This document shows positions 34,936-47,362 of a stretch of DNA of 64,000 nucleotides, piece after piece (within the stretch, counting starts at the first letter, position 1; every line of letters starts with the position of its first letter). The notes below the pieces were generated by a model. The model saw only the letters and a list, made by a program, of their open reading frames with translations, was not told the DNA's origin and ran no database searches. Source of the DNA: Grammothele lineata (lineage: Eukaryota; Basidiomycota; Agaricomycetes; Polyporales; Polyporaceae); contig NDFF03000033.1 in NCBI GenBank assembly GCA_002150815.3, positions 186,001 through 250,000 of the forward strand, in the 5' to 3' direction. The translations under genes were made by a program, and so were the position numbers.

Positions 34936-35268
34936 ACGCGCCAAGTTCTTCCTCGGCCACCCAATCTAATCGCCTCCGGCCTTTTTTCAACACAACAACT
35001 CGCAGCCCGTCTGCAAAACCCGCCCACCGCCTCCAAGTTCTGGGAGAGAGATAGACGTGTCCATCCTACTGCCTTTTGACAAACCCCACCCCCACTGATT
35101 GCTCAGGTGAGTTCGCTTTGGCCTGCGGTTTGTGGCTTCACGTGTTAAGCGATGTCAACCCGCCTTCAGCTGTACTTTTCCCCCGTTCCTTTACCCGCTC
35201 TCAGCACCCAAATACCAACCTCTGAACCAGACCACCTACCCCCGCGTATTTCCTGAACCACTCACGAG

Positions 35269-36699
35269 ATGGCCACTCCCGCTCCGAACCCCCGCGCTTC
35301 CCTCCTGGCCGGTCTTCGTACTGGAGGTGTCCGTTCTTCATCGGGCCCCGTCCCGCATACCGCCGCTCCTGCCGGCACCTTCAACATCCCGCGTATAATC
35401 ACCCCGAACCAAGAGGACAACTACTACCCCCCTGAGGAGGAGGACGAGCTCTCCAGCATGATGGCGCAGAACCTCTACGTCCAGAACCGCCCCCGTCAGG
35501 CCCCTATGACCGCAGCCGTGGATGGCATCCCCAACCGCTTCCAGCACCAGCAACAGCAGGCTATGAACGGCGGCATGCCTTTCAACATGCAGCAAATGAG
35601 CCAGAACCAGCTCCAGCAGGTCCAGCTTCAGTTGATGCAGATGGAATTTGCCCGCATGCAGGTACGGCGCTTCTAGAATTGTTGAACTGATCTCCCGCTG
35701 ACCTTCCACAAGGCTCTCCAGGCTCAACAGTACCAGGCCGAACTCCTCGCTCAGGCAGCTGCGCAGCAGCAACGCCAAAGGCAGGCGCAGCCAGGCAACC
35801 GGCGCGCTGCGTCCTACGCTATGCCTTCCACTGCGGGCCCCATGAACACCTCGTTCGACCTGCGTTCGGCCACCGTCAACGCGCAGATGCGCCGCAGCAA
35901 CCAGGTTGACCAGCTACGTTCCAAGCTTGGTGTTTCCGACGACCAGGTCCCAATGACTGCGGCTCTCAATGGAAAGTTCGGTAGCCGCATGGCCTCCGGC
36001 AAGTACGATTCGGACGAGGACGACTTCTCGTCCGTCGGAGCACGTCCCTCTGCGACTTCCGGTTACACTACGGTCATCAGCGGTGGTACCTCCCTCGGTA
36101 CCCCCACCACACCGAACATTCAATCGAAGTCAGATGCCGCTGTCTCCTGGCGTCGCGCTCCCGGGAGCAACTCCGTTCTGGGCGCCAACCGGGCCGTCTC
36201 ATCGCCCATGGTCAAAGTGACTCCCCCACCCAGCGAGCGTGTCTCTCCTCCCCCTGGCCTTGCGGGAGGTAAGGTGCGCCCGACGCCCCTGCGATTCGCA
36301 GCCGACGCGTCGCAGCCTGTCGTTGTGGTCGCCATCGACACCGACGGTGTAGATGCGGACGATAGCTCCTCCTCGTCCAAGTCCAACTCTTCACCGAGTA
36401 CTCCCCATTCCGCTAACTCCGGAGACGTTCCTCTGTCGCCCCGTGAAGAGGCTTCGAAGAAGCTGTATGAAGGTCTCGGAATCGGTCGTCCCGCTCCTAG
36501 TATCAACGTCGTCGTCCCCCAGGACTCGCAGATGGTCGTCCAGCGTCTGGCGAGTGCCCCTGTTCGTCAGCCCCGCGGTCCTCCCTCCAACAATGAGGAG
36601 CTCGTCCCAAAGAACTTCGCGACTCGTAGCCGGCGTAAGGCTGTCGACGCTCTTCTGGAGCATGCGCGTGAGCGTCGTGAGGTCGTCGAGGCGTACTGA
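35269..36699 (+). CDS. Glutamine-rich disordered protein, conserved fungal type of unknown function
   Basis: Two exons, 35269-35661 and 35713-36699, phase 0, 459 aa. The N-terminus (ASLLAGLRTGGVR) is followed by an acidic patch (PPEEEDELSSMMAQNLYVQN). A Gln/Met-rich segment spans about residues 85-165, then long Ser/Pro-rich regions. Short conserved-looking motifs appear: RRSNQVDQLRSKLGVSDDQV and, at the end, LVPKNFATRSRRKAVDALLE followed by HARERREVVEAY. Q-rich disorder is common in mRNA-regulating and transcription proteins, so such a role is possible but not shown. The strong promoter layout upstream suggests high expression. Confidence 0.75.
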
Positions 36700-37633
36700 G
36701 CTACGCGCCTTGACAAGCTTCCTTCGCGGCACCTCCACCATACCCTACGCGCCTGCCTCCTCGCCCCGCCGACGACTCCATCCCTTGGACTGTGATTTCT
36801 GACGAGAGTTGTACGATACCTCCTGCATGCGTGGACGATGTCGTGATGTTGCTTCACCGGCCCTTCACCTTCCTTTTGCCTTGCCAGCATATTTAAGAGC
36901 GTGCGTATTCGAACGGACGATATCGTATGCAGTTTGGCCTGTGCCCATTTCCCCTAACCTAACTCTCCCTTCCTTCCCTCTCCCCTGATTGGTTCTAGTT
37001 TACGTTCTCCCCCCTTCCATCCCTCCACCCACCCAAACCCCTCCCTCTGGACTGACCTACACCCCTCCCTACCAAGCATCAGTAGGATAGGGTTGATTAG
37101 GACGTCCCCCGGTCCGGTTCGGTCTTGCTCGCGGAGCCGCGGGATCTTTCGCGTGTGGTTGTTGTTTCCCTTGGTTCCAGAGAGTAGCTGCGCTTCTGAG
37201 TGCGCGTGTCGGCGGCGAGCGCGGCATGGGTTGTTCGCGTAGAGGTGTGGCGGAGGAGACGGCGCGCAGGGAAGCGGCGCTTCCCCTGGTCGGCGTTGAC
37301 GAGGCTGTAGATTTGCTGGGCAGGCGCAGGATACGCCTTGGGGGTCTAGGATGTCGCTCGACGACGTCGGCCGTCAGGCGGTGCGCCCGTGTGCGCATTT
37401 CGAACCTGTCAGCAGCAGCACGTACGCGCGTTGTGTGTTTGTTCTCTCCGTACTACATACTCAATTCGAATAATACATCCGCCCTCTGTATACCGTTTTG
37501 TGTGATGTGTGTGGCGGGTCATGCCGGCGAAGTGTAACAAGAGTCGACAACAACATGCATAAGCACAACAAGACGTAATAGCGTTAAACGTACATCGACG
37601 AGACCGGATCCCCAACACTTCTGAAAGTCTACA
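36700..37633. other. Convergent intergenic region
   Basis: 934 bp between the stops of the Q-rich gene and Arp4. It is C/T-rich near 36950-37080. Only short ORFs with no features are seen, and it presumably carries both 3' UTRs. Confidence 0.45.
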
Positions 37634-39353
37634 CTACTTGCACCTCTGGCTCACGATGGCCCTTCCGTGTTCCTATAGTCACCAAACATCAGCAAATCAT
37701 GTTACTTGCACAAACGAGAAAAAACTGCATACCTGCCACTCTTCCTTACTGATCCACAACTGGTGGAACGTACCCAGGCTGGCAAGGATGCTCCCTCCGA
37801 GCCAACCACCGTACCGCCGCTCGATTGGGTTGCCAGGTGCATGGAGCTTCACGTGGGGGAACTGACGGGACATCTCGCTCGTCAACCTGTCCGCAAAGCC
37901 GGCGAAGAGGCTACCACCGCCGGTAAGGACGACGTTGCCGAGCAGGACCTGGCGGAGGTCGTGGTCGCAGTGGCCGATGGAAGACATGATCAACGCGGGT
38001 ACTGTTTTCGGGAGGTTCGGGTTCGACGCCTATGTGAAGCCAGCCGTAGTTTAGCGAAGAGCAGACAGTCTCACAGAGGGGATAAAAGAGACGCACAATC
38101 AGTTGTTGAGAGTGTGCAAAGAACTGCTCGCCAACGGCGAAACGCTCCTGGCCGGTGAAATAGGTGTTGAAACCAGTGGGGAACTCGTAATGGCGCACGC
38201 CCTGCTGCTGTGCGACCTGGTCGTTCCAGCCCTGTAGAAGGCATCCGCCGACGGACTGAATCCACTCCTCAACTTCGTGGGCCTCAGCCCACGCGCGCCA
38301 GGTGTCGGTGGTACCCTCCACACGGTCTTTACGGGGCTCAAACTTGGGAGCGGCGTTCATGTCGACAGGCTGGATGCGTATGAGAGTGAGCGACCGCATA
38401 GTCGGAACATAAACGAGGACATACGCTCTTGCTCGCAATGAGTTGATGGGGAACTAGCGCGATTCCAGCGCGGTTAGGGTTCGGAGTCGTGAGCAAGTGC
38501 TTCGCGTGGGCCTGTACAAGTTGAGGAAGGGCACAGTGCGCGAGACCTAGCAGATATTGAATCAAGTCTGAACATAGAGAGCCACCATGGACGCTGACCT
38601 TTTCGTAGCACGAAGCCATCTACCACAGGTGTCACACTCGCAACCGAGTGTCCGATGTCGATAACCAGCGCGGAGCCCTTCCCCGCTGCAAAACTGCAGA
38701 CGACATGTCATGTTCGTCGCGTAAAGGACAATGAAACGCATAACGCACGCGTTCAATACACCGGTGTTGGCGATGTAGAACGCCGGTGTTTGGAACTCCT
38801 CAAACATTATCTCCGCCATCCGTTCTCTGTTTGCTTGCGTGTTCCATGCGGCCTCCGTGACGAGAATAGGATGTTCTGCAGGATTGCAGCGCATGACTTC
38901 CGAGAAAGCATGGCTGATGAGGGCAGGAATGGGATCGAAGTTTTGTACTGCATATACGCACAGGCATTTAGAAGGGGTGTCGCAACTCAGCATATTACCA
39001 CACACCTAATCCGTCATTCATTGGGTTCCCAACCTGCATCCCACTCCGCCACAGGGAGGGGCCGTTCTGCCCGAGATATAGCTTCGCCTTGCCTTTACGG
39101 GGAAGGGGTTGCTCACCCTCGGATGCACCAGCCTCCGACATTTGCACATCGCCGTTCGACGGTGGTGCCTCCTCGGTGATGAACCCGTACGAAGTAGGAA
39201 TTATGGCCTTGGGGGCGTCGTCCCCCGCGTACCCAGCACGGAGCGTGGAAGTGCCAATGTCGAGCACAAGGGCCGCGACCTCATCTGAGTAGGATGTTAG
39301 AGTCAAGTTAGTACAGGATACGAGGTGGACGTACCGCCGCCGTAGTTGACCAT
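37634..39353 (-). CDS. ARP4: Actin-related protein 4 (Arp4/BAF53)
   Basis: Eight exons on the minus strand: 39353-39335, 39284-39006, 38947-38749, 38693-38599, 38546-38425, 38369-38097, 38029-37733 and 37672-37634; 440 aa. The actin fold is clear: LVLDIGTSTLRAGYAGDDAP, ILVTEAAWN, FYIANTGVLNAFAAGKGSAL, VIDIGHSVASVTPVVDG, NVVLTGGGSLFAGF and RYGGWLGGSILASLGTF. The start MVNYGGDEVAALVLDIG and the acidic insert near residue 45-60 fit Arp4, a subunit of the NuA4, INO80 and SWR1 chromatin complexes. The junction between exons 4 and 5 uses a weak GTCAGC donor. It shortens the usual GGNFL-like segment and is the least certain join. The gene is divergent from Erb1. Confidence 0.88.
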
Positions 39354-39585
39354 GATTGTGAATGGAGGGAGGGAATAAGATGCACCTTTGGAGGCAGACT
39401 CGCGCGCAAGCATGAACTCCATCCCAATGATCCCCCGATTCGATCTCAACGGTCTCATAAGCCACGTGCTCGCTCGATCCTCGAATTTTCGTAGGCGCTC
39501 ATGTCCCGCCGCAAAGTACGCTCCTCCTCAAAGCTCCAAGTTTCTTCCTCCAAGACCTCCTCTTCCTCTCAATCTCTGTTTTGGT
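39354..39585. promoter_or_regulatory. Shared promoter region, Arp4 and Erb1
   Basis: 232 bp between the divergent start codons. The last 80 bp before the Erb1 start are C/T-rich. A 66-codon plus ORF starting at 39501 overlaps it in another frame and is probably not translated. Confidence 0.4.
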
Positions 39586-42480
39586 ATGGCTGCAATAGAG
39601 GCCAAGAAGCCCTCGAAAAAGCGCAAAATCTCTCTCGGAGAGAATGTGCCCGTGCCTCCACCCACGATGTTCCCAGAAGCAGCCGGATTGGAGATGGATA
39701 GTGAAGACGAAGGCGAAAGCGGGAAAGGAGACGACGTCTCTGATGACGGGGAGGTTAATGTATTCCCGGAGATTGATGCCCGGAGTGACACAGAAGACGA
39801 AGACTACCAAGCGAGCGAGGATGAGGAGGAGGAAGATGTAGACGAAGAGGAGGAAGACGACGGTGAAGAATCCATAGACACGTCCGATGACGACATGCAG
39901 ATATTCCCTAAGGCGAAGACAGTCATCTCGGATATCACTGGACAACCCAAACGCGTATATCCAGAGATTGAGCCAGACTATGACTCGGATTCCTCGACCG
40001 AAGATGTACGAACCATCGTTCACATTATACTACCGCTCTTCACGCTTAACATGCATTCTCCTTGTGGTAGACACCAAACCGCGTCGGGAACATCCCAATG
40101 CATTGGTACGACGATCTACCCCATGTAGGCTACGATATTAATGGCAAGAAGGTCCTCCGGCCTGCGCGAGGAGACGAGCTTGATAAGTTCCTGAAGACTA
40201 TCGAGGACCCTGAAGCCTGGTATGTGCCAGTAAAGTCCTCAGATGCATAACACACCGTGACAATCAAATAGGACCTCTGCATTCGATAAGAACACGCAGA
40301 CGGACAAACCTTTGACTCCAGAAGAGCTTGACATCATTCGCCGGTTACAGGAGAATGAAAATCCTGATGAACGCTATGACCCCTACGAGCCTACAGTGGA
40401 ATGGTTCACTGGCAAGGGCAAGGAGGAAGTTATGCCTCTATCTGCGGCGCCAGAGCCCAAACGGCGATGGGTCCCCAGTAAATGGGAGAAGCAGAAGGTA
40501 CGTCTTCCCTTCGGCGTGCTACTACCTTCTCTCATCACAATGTACACAGGTTATGAAGATCGTTCGTGCTATACGTCAAGGCCGCATCGTCCCGAACAAG
40601 CCAAAGTCTACCCAACCCCAGTTTTACGCTATCTGGAACGATGACCCCTCAAATGCCCCGGCTCCCATCCCAGCTCCCAAACCGCGCCTCCCCGGTCACG
40701 CTGAGTCTTACAACCCTCCCGAGGAGTATCTTCCAACACCAGAGGAGCGTGAAAAATGGGAGGAGACGGACCCGGAGGACCGCGAACGCGAATTCCTGCC
40801 ACAAAAGCACAGCGCGCTACGGCTTGTGCCTGCGTACGATCAGTTCATCAAGGAGCGATTCAACCGCCAGCTGGATCTGTATCTCGCGCCGCGTGTACAG
40901 CGCGTGAAGCTCCAGATCGACCCAGAGAGCCTCATCCCGAAGCTCCCGAGTCCAAACAGTCTCAAGCCGTTCCCCGTCTACCGGAGCTTGCAGGTCCCGC
41001 ACGGACAGAGGGTGCGCGCTCTGAGCGTAAGCCCAGATGGCGGCTGGGTCATTACAGGCGATGAGGGCGGAGTGGTCAGGTTGTGGGAAGTGATAGTTGG
41101 AAAAGAGGTCAAGAGATGGACATTCAAGGGCAAAGTTGGCGCCGCGGAATGGTGCCCACGGACCGACGTCAGCTTCTTCGCCGTCGCCGTGTGGGTTCAC
41201 TTAAGCTTGCCGGCCCCGTAGAGTTACGCTGACATAGGTTTTTTTCAGCGAAGATCACATACATCTCATTATCCCACCGAACCTCCCCGCCCCCGTACTC
41301 TCTGCCACCCAGATCCTATTGGCGCCTGCCAACCTTCCACCACCGCCCGCGGTTCCCTCGCCCGTCAAATGGGCTTCCGTACCCGTCTCCCAATCGACAT
41401 CCGATGCTCCTATCCTTACCCTGAACCTCCCTTCTTCCCCCGAGCCTCCCAAACAGCTCGTCTGGCACCGTAAGGGCGACTATGTTGCCTCAGTATGTGC
41501 GTATATCTATCTTGGGCTCGGAAGCTATGCGCTGACAAGGCGACGATCCATAGCGGAGGGCCAGGGCGGTGTCTGGATACACCAAGTATCCCGACGTCAC
41601 TCACAAGCCCCGTTCAAGAAGGTCAAGGGCGCTGTGCAGCTCGTGCTCTTCCATCCATCAAAACCGCACTTCTTCGTCGCAGTACGTCCCGCCCGCCTTC
41701 CCTGCGTGCTCGCCTTCCCGCTGTTAACGGCCCCGTGCGAACCGTGGGGATCCCACAGACGCAGCGATATGTGCGCATGTACAACCTCGCGGAGCAGACG
41801 CTCCTCAAAACGCTGACGCCTGGCATCCGTTGGATATCATCCATGGACGTACACCCGTCCGGCGACCACTTGATTGTCGGTGGCTTCGACCGGAAGTTGT
41901 GCTGGTTCGACCTCGAGCTGAGTGATAAGCCGTATAAGATCCTAAGGTTCGTTACCCGTCGCTTGTCGGATTTTCTATGTCGTGTTCCCTGGCCGCGGCT
42001 TCTATTCCCGTGGCGCAGTGTCTTCTAGTCCATGTTTTAATTCCGAGACGGACTGCCGTTGTATGTGCTCAACAGTCTTCTGATGCCGCTGGTGGTCCGC
42101 CAGGACTAGCTGAGCGGCCCGCTAACTCCTTCTGCCCCCGTCTTCCACGTTCCCCCCGGTTGCCACATTAAACGCGTGTATATCCGATACTGACGCCGTA
42201 CTCTTTCTCGCGCAGGTATCACACGCGTGCACTAAGATCAGTACAGTTTCACCCGACGTACCCACTATTCGCGTCATCATCGGACGACGGCTCCATCCAG
42301 ATCTTCCATGCGCGGGTGTACAACGACCTGATGACGAACCCGCTCATCGTGCCGCTCAAAATCCTGCGCGGGCACGACGTGCGCGACGGCCTTGGCGTCT
42401 TCAGCGTGCGCTGGGTGCCCCGCCAGTCGTGGCTGGTCAGTGCCGGGGCCGACGGACAAGTATCGGTGTGGTGTAGTTAG
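39586..42480 (+). CDS. ERB1: Ribosome biogenesis WD40 protein Erb1/BOP1
   Basis: Eight exons: 39586-40005, 40071-40219, 40272-40497, 40550-41190, 41249-41496, 41554-41681, 41759-41946 and 42216-42480; 754 aa. The N-terminus is a nuclear acidic domain ([18 protein letters not shown]). The BOP1NT domain spans about 140-400: [46 protein letters not shown]40 propeller fills about 410-754: [40 protein letters not shown], and the end [20 protein letters not shown]. Erb1 forms the PeBoW complex with Nop7 and Ytm1 in 60S subunit maturation. The fifth intron donor was set after VASV to keep the phase. The last intron is long (269 nt). Confidence 0.93.
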
Positions 42481-43924
42481 TTGCACGGTGTGCAGTGTCT
42501 ACTTGCCGTCGTTCGGTATGCCCATTCCCTCGACAATGTCAATGTCAATGTCATGGATCCGTGTCAGCTGGCAGTACGTAGGCGCGATCAAATGTCCGGC
42601 CGCGGAGGCTGCTTGACGTCAGCCCGGTCGCGTGTGCGGGTGCGGGTGCGGCCAACCCCAACGGACGCGAGCTCAAAACTCAAAATGAAAACTTCGCCGC
42701 CGCCGCCGGGGCGGGGGACGAGCGGACGGGCGGGAAGGACGCTGCGATCAGAAATTTACGCTGGCGGGGGCGCGCCGCTCGCGTTCGTTAGGCGTAGGCC
42801 GTGCGTCTGTAAATATTGTGCACCCGCTGTGCTGCCGACGTCGTGGCACGAGCGCGAGTGGGCAGACAGGCGGAGGAGGTCTCGATGACGACGCGGAGAG
42901 GATGGCCGCGGCGTGGCCGCGAGAAGCGGGGGTAAAGGTACCTCAAGGGCTCTTTGGAATGCCGCGGAGTTTGAGACGAACGCGAGAAGCAGGGAGGATT
43001 GGGTGAGGTGTACATAGTACGAAGCTCGGATCCGGGTGTCGAGCCTTCGAAGTTCGGTGGCGTTCGCGAGGATCAAGCTCGCCTGTGGGCCGCAATTAAG
43101 GCAACACGAGAGCCCTCCAATGCGGAAGGATGCGTGGACGGTTTGATGGGGTTGTCGTCCGTGCGCGTCAGTCCGCGCCTTGCTCGCATGAACGCCGGGG
43201 TTTATGCAGCATTTACGTGAGTTCGCCTGGAAAGCCGGTCATGGTGAAACGCGAACGCTCAACGCTACAGTGGTCCTCGTGTAGGCGGGCGTAGCAAACG
43301 TGGCAGCCTGGGGTCGCCGGAGTGAGGCTCCCGGAGGTTGTACTGGTGGTGCGTTCATTAGGACGGAAGAATGGCAGAGGGCAAGTCGGGGCGGAGAGTT
43401 TGGATGACTCGTCGGGAATCGAGAGCGGCAAGAGATGCCAGATCTGGCGATTGAGTGTGGGGCGTTTACTTCCGAATCCCTCGTAGCGCCGATCCACTCG
43501 TCGCTCTTCCTCCGCTCGTCGCCCTCCTCCTCCCTCTCCCCCACAGCAACAGGGCTTGCTCAAGACCGGAAAGGCTAGCCTCAGAACCCACCGGAAATGA
43601 TGAGAAGCAGGTCCAGCTCTCAGGGCGCGGGCCCGAAAGGAGAACAAGGCGCGCGGCTGCGTGTGAGAACAAACAGACGGACGCAATGGGCCAAGAGGCG
43701 CGAGGCCGCGGCGGAGAAGCAGGTCATGTTCCCTGTCTGGCCTCGCGCCTGCGTGCATCCCGCCGCAGGCGACAGATGCCGTAACGTCGCGCTTGCCGTG
43801 TCCAAGGCGCAATAAAACAAAACCTCCGGTCGCGCTCCGCCCCGGTTCTCCCCCTCCTACCCATCCCCCATCTCCTCCGTACCTGCCTCGTTGCTTGTCC
43901 GCCCGCTCTCCTCCTACACTCGCG
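42481..43924. other. Intergenic and promoter region upstream of the seven-helix gene
   Basis: 1.44 kb with no supported gene. A 239-codon minus ORF (43213-43932) is Arg/Ser-rich and covers the promoter, so it is rejected. The last 90 bp before the ATG are strongly C/T-rich (cccccatctcctccgtacct type), as in fungal core promoters. Confidence 0.45.
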
Positions 43925-45624
43925 ATGGTCAACTGGCACGATCCGATGGAGCTCCAGCGGGAGAGCGGTGCGTATCATCGGCCCGGACATCTGGCGTTGC
44001 ACTCATACCTCTATGCAGTGGCATATGTCAATGTCATATTCGCCTGCTTTGGACTCTACATCTGGGAGGTCTTCCAGACGTCGGATTTCGAGCTTTCCAT
44101 CCTTCAGGGGCGTCGCAGGCTGCGGTGGCATTGGGTATGTTTTTTCTACTCTGTTGGCATGTGCATCCACTTACGTTTTCGTTCTGTTTCTAGGGTATGT
44201 TGGTCTGATTGCGGACGAAATTCGCGCCGCTAACTTCCGTTCAGTGTTCTTGTTCCTCTGTCGTTATTGCTTGATCATGTCGATCGTCGCACTGTGAGTA
44301 CTGCTGATGCCGGACACTTGATCGAGCGAAACAAATTGATGGTTAATTGCTAATTCCCTTACTAGCATGGGGTCCTATACCGTGAAGAGTCCCGTTAGTG
44401 AACCTGCGTACTTCTCGTGAAGCGCTATCACTAACCTCCATGCAGATCAACTGTCAAGCTCTCTACATCTTCATCTGCGTACGGCGATCCCTGGGATTGT
44501 TCTTCCGGATCTAATCTAACTCTTGACTGCAGGTCACGGGCAATCTAGCCATCATGTGCGCATCTACAACGTTGATGTTCAGAACGTAAGTATAGTCGTG
44601 CACTGGCACCGTTATTTTCCTCACGATTTGAATAGAATCGCGCTCTGGCATAAGAAGCGTCCGGTCATTGCTGTTCTCAGTGTCCTCTCCTTGGCACACT
44701 GGGCACTCCTTATCCGCGGCATGTTCGTCATGAAGGCGACCTACAGTGCCACCGCCCAGGCATGTTCACCGATGACGTCCAACCAGTTCTTCCTTAGTGT
44801 CACGTACTGGGCAAGTGAGTCTACTCCATTTCACCGGATTCTGTTGTACAATTGGTGCTGATGGCGTGCTTCACAGCTATGGTGTTCAACCTCATTCTCT
44901 TCCTATTCTACGTCGTTGGCCTCATGCAGAGGGACCACGGGGCTACGGTCTGGGAGATGCTTTTCAAGGACGGCGTCATCTGCTACATCATCGCGTTCTC
45001 CTGCAATGTTCCGGCAGCAGTTCTCAGCGTTGTTAATCTGACTCGTGAGTATTCATTCCCCGCTAGTTCTCAGAATTCATGCTCACCGAGTTGCCTTCAG
45101 CCATCATGGACCTGTATGTCATTATGTCGGACCTGCGTACAAATCAAGTGCTAACTTATCCACGCCCCTCTAGCATTTGCACTGTTCCTGCGGCTGCCCT
45201 CACGTAAGTAGTTTCCTTCCTCGTACAAGCCAGTTTCCAGACTAAACCACATCCCGTACAGTGTCATGGCCGCTTGCCGCACCGTGACTCATCTGAAGGA
45301 GATTGGGGATAATGACGACGTCTATGTGCACAGTGTGACGCAGCTGGGATCGCCCGTTCGTGGTGCACCCAACCCTGCCCCCTTCCGCGTCTCGTCGCGC
45401 TACCCGCCACGCCCTGAGGTGCATGTTACGACGGACCACATCGTCATGGAGGACTTTGAGTGCGTCCTATCGTCCCCACTCGTGATTGGTGCGGACCTGA
45501 CAGTATCCTACGTTCGCCGTACAGCCCTAGCCCGTCGACGGCGAACGACCTCAAGCCCGGCTCACTCACGGACGGAGGCTCTCTTGGAGACATCTCAGAG
45601 ATCAAGTCTGTCCATGCAGTCTGA
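43925..45624 (+). CDS. Seven-helix membrane protein, basidiomycete MVNWHDP family
   Basis: Proposed exons: 43925-43967, 44019-44134, 44194 (one nt), 44245-44293, 44366-44393, 44446-44478, 44533-44585, 44636-44814, 44877-45044, 45101-45113 (13 nt), 45174-45203, 45262-45459 and 45504-45624; 343 aa. Exons sum to an open frame. Helices include VNVIFACFGLYIWEVF, VFLFLCRYCLIMSIVAL, INCQALYIFICVTGNLAIMC, VIAVLSVLSLAHWALLI, MVFNLILFLFYVVGLM, and YIIAFSCNVPAAVLSVV. The family is abundant in Agaricomycetes and may be receptor-like, but its function is unknown. The cytosolic tail is polar and ends SEIKSVHAV. The one-nt exon is needed to join WHW to VFLFLCRY in frame. Confidence 0.82.
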
Positions 45625-46493
45625 GGTTTATAGGAGCGCGCAGGATCCGCGCCTTCCATCACTCCTTTCAATCCGCTGCCACCGCTGCTCGATATCGATA
45701 CGCACTCAAAACGCCCGCTGACGCCCCGCCTCACGATGCCGCGCTCGCCACACCACCCCGGCGCTGACACGACATACCGTATACCACAATAGTACGGCGG
45801 TGCCTGTGGCCAGTGCCCGGCGCCGCTTGCTCTCTCCTCTCTCTTTCTCTCGTGAATCCCGAATCCTGGAGGCGTGTACAAGTATCATGAGAGGTAATCG
45901 CCGACGTCCTGTGCAGTACATATACATACGTATACCACCGTTATCGATTGGGCCCCCCGCCGCCTAAATTCCCCGCCCCGCCCTGCCTTCACCGCCGTCG
46001 ACATGACCGGACGATTCAATCCCTATCGCTACCGCTCGAGCCTACCTAGCACCCGGTGCCTGCTGCTTTCTCTACGACTTCACCGCGATTAGCAGCACCC
46101 TGTATCATCTACTATCCGTCCGGTCGACCGTCCATTCCGCCTTGCTTGATCTACTCTCCTCTCCCGACCTACACATAGCATACAGTGAGCGACGGCGCCC
46201 GTCGTCCTTGCAATATCCGTCTTGAGACGTTGATCCGTCTTCAGTCCCTCGTTAGACACCACCTTCCGTTAGCACACACGCCCCTGCAATCTACGCAGAC
46301 GCCGTCGCTTGGTATATCTCTTGCGGGCATTGGTAGGCTTGGAGTCCTCGAGGTAAAAAGGTGCAATAAAAGTGGCAGGTATATGAACAACCACAAACAG
46401 CGGAGTCACAGCAAGCTGCAATTTTTGATAGATACAACCCCCGGGATAAAGGCGAGAACGACGAAAAATGGGATCCAGGATGCAAGGGAAAGC
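45625..46493. other. Convergent intergenic region
   Basis: 869 bp between the stops of the seven-helix gene and the LLPH-like gene. It includes an AT-rich stretch (tacatatacatacgtata near 45918) and C/T-rich DNA near 46150. The 108-codon plus ORF at 46185 shows no coding character. Confidence 0.4.
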
Positions 46494-47362
46494 CTATCGT
46501 CTCCGGTGTGACCTCCCCGCCTTCCGCTTTGCGGCGACGCCGCCCTGGCGGTTCATCCCCCTCGAGTTTGGCCGTGGAGTCAATCCCTTCGAAGCGCGCC
46601 ATTGCTCGCGGCGTGAATTGCGGGGCCCGTGAGTCGATACTTTTTTCGATGTCGAGGGTCCGGCACCCGAGTCGAGGTCCATCGCGTCTATTCAGTCCAA
46701 GCAATGTACGGTTATGAAGTACGTAGTTGGAGGGGGATTTTCGAGATTACAGACGAGAAATAGATGATCAGGATACGCATTATAATCCACATAGATATGA
46801 TTACGAACCTGCGCCGTCGGCCCCATCTCCGGAAGGCTCTTCGCCATCTACAGCGAGAAAAGTGTCAATCGTCGACCCTTCAGCCAGAAGCACAAGGTGT
46901 GCTGGGGAAGAGATGATCTAGTCCGCCAGTGTCGCTGAACTCTCCAGTCTCCCCGATGTTCTCCTTCCCGCCCCGGAGCCTGTATTGCCTGCGCGGCAGT
47001 TCCCTTGCTCTGACGAAGCGGCAGCCCTCTCCCACACCGGCTACGCTCGCACAGAGCTTGCTCATAAGCTCGGTTGTGACCTCGCACGGGTCGAGCAATC
47101 CCAGGGCCGAGGCGAGCCAGACGGAAGGAGACGAACCTGCGACGGCACCCTGCTCATCCACCCATTCGCTCTGCTCGCCCTCCTGCATGCCCTCGCCTTC
47201 CGCCTGCATGGCTTCGTCCTCCACATTGCCCGGCCCAACGAGCGCGCGGAGCTTCGAGTTAAGCCGATGGAGGCGGGCTGCCTCGGTCGCGGCGTATACA
47301 CCCTGCTCCCTCTTCTTTGCGCGAAAGCTGCGCTTGACCTTGGAACGGGTTGACTTGGCCAT
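46494..47362 (-). CDS. DUF2423/LLPH-like nucleolar protein
   Basis: Proposed exons on the minus strand: 47362-47038, 46901-46809 and 46687-46494; 203 aa. The N-terminus MAKSTRSKVKRSFRAKKREQ is the hallmark of the DUF2423/LLPH family of small basic nucleolar proteins linked to large-subunit assembly. The C-terminus is also very basic (RRKAGRSHRRR type: VAAKRKAGRSHRRR). The 3' exon is well supported by an acceptor at 46689-46688 and a phase-1 frame to the stop. The middle exon is tentative. It is chosen because it keeps the phase and reads an acidic stretch (VDGEEPSGDGADGAD). An unspliced alternative would end at 46880 with 160 aa. Confidence 0.65.

Noticed and set aside
39501..39701. 66-codon ORF starting upstream of the Erb1 ATG
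   Set aside because: Different frame; no intron of workable length would join it to Erb1.
43213..43932. 239-codon minus ORF over the seven-helix gene promoter
   Set aside because: Low-complexity Arg/Ser/Gly content, covers the start of a real gene on the other strand, no domain.
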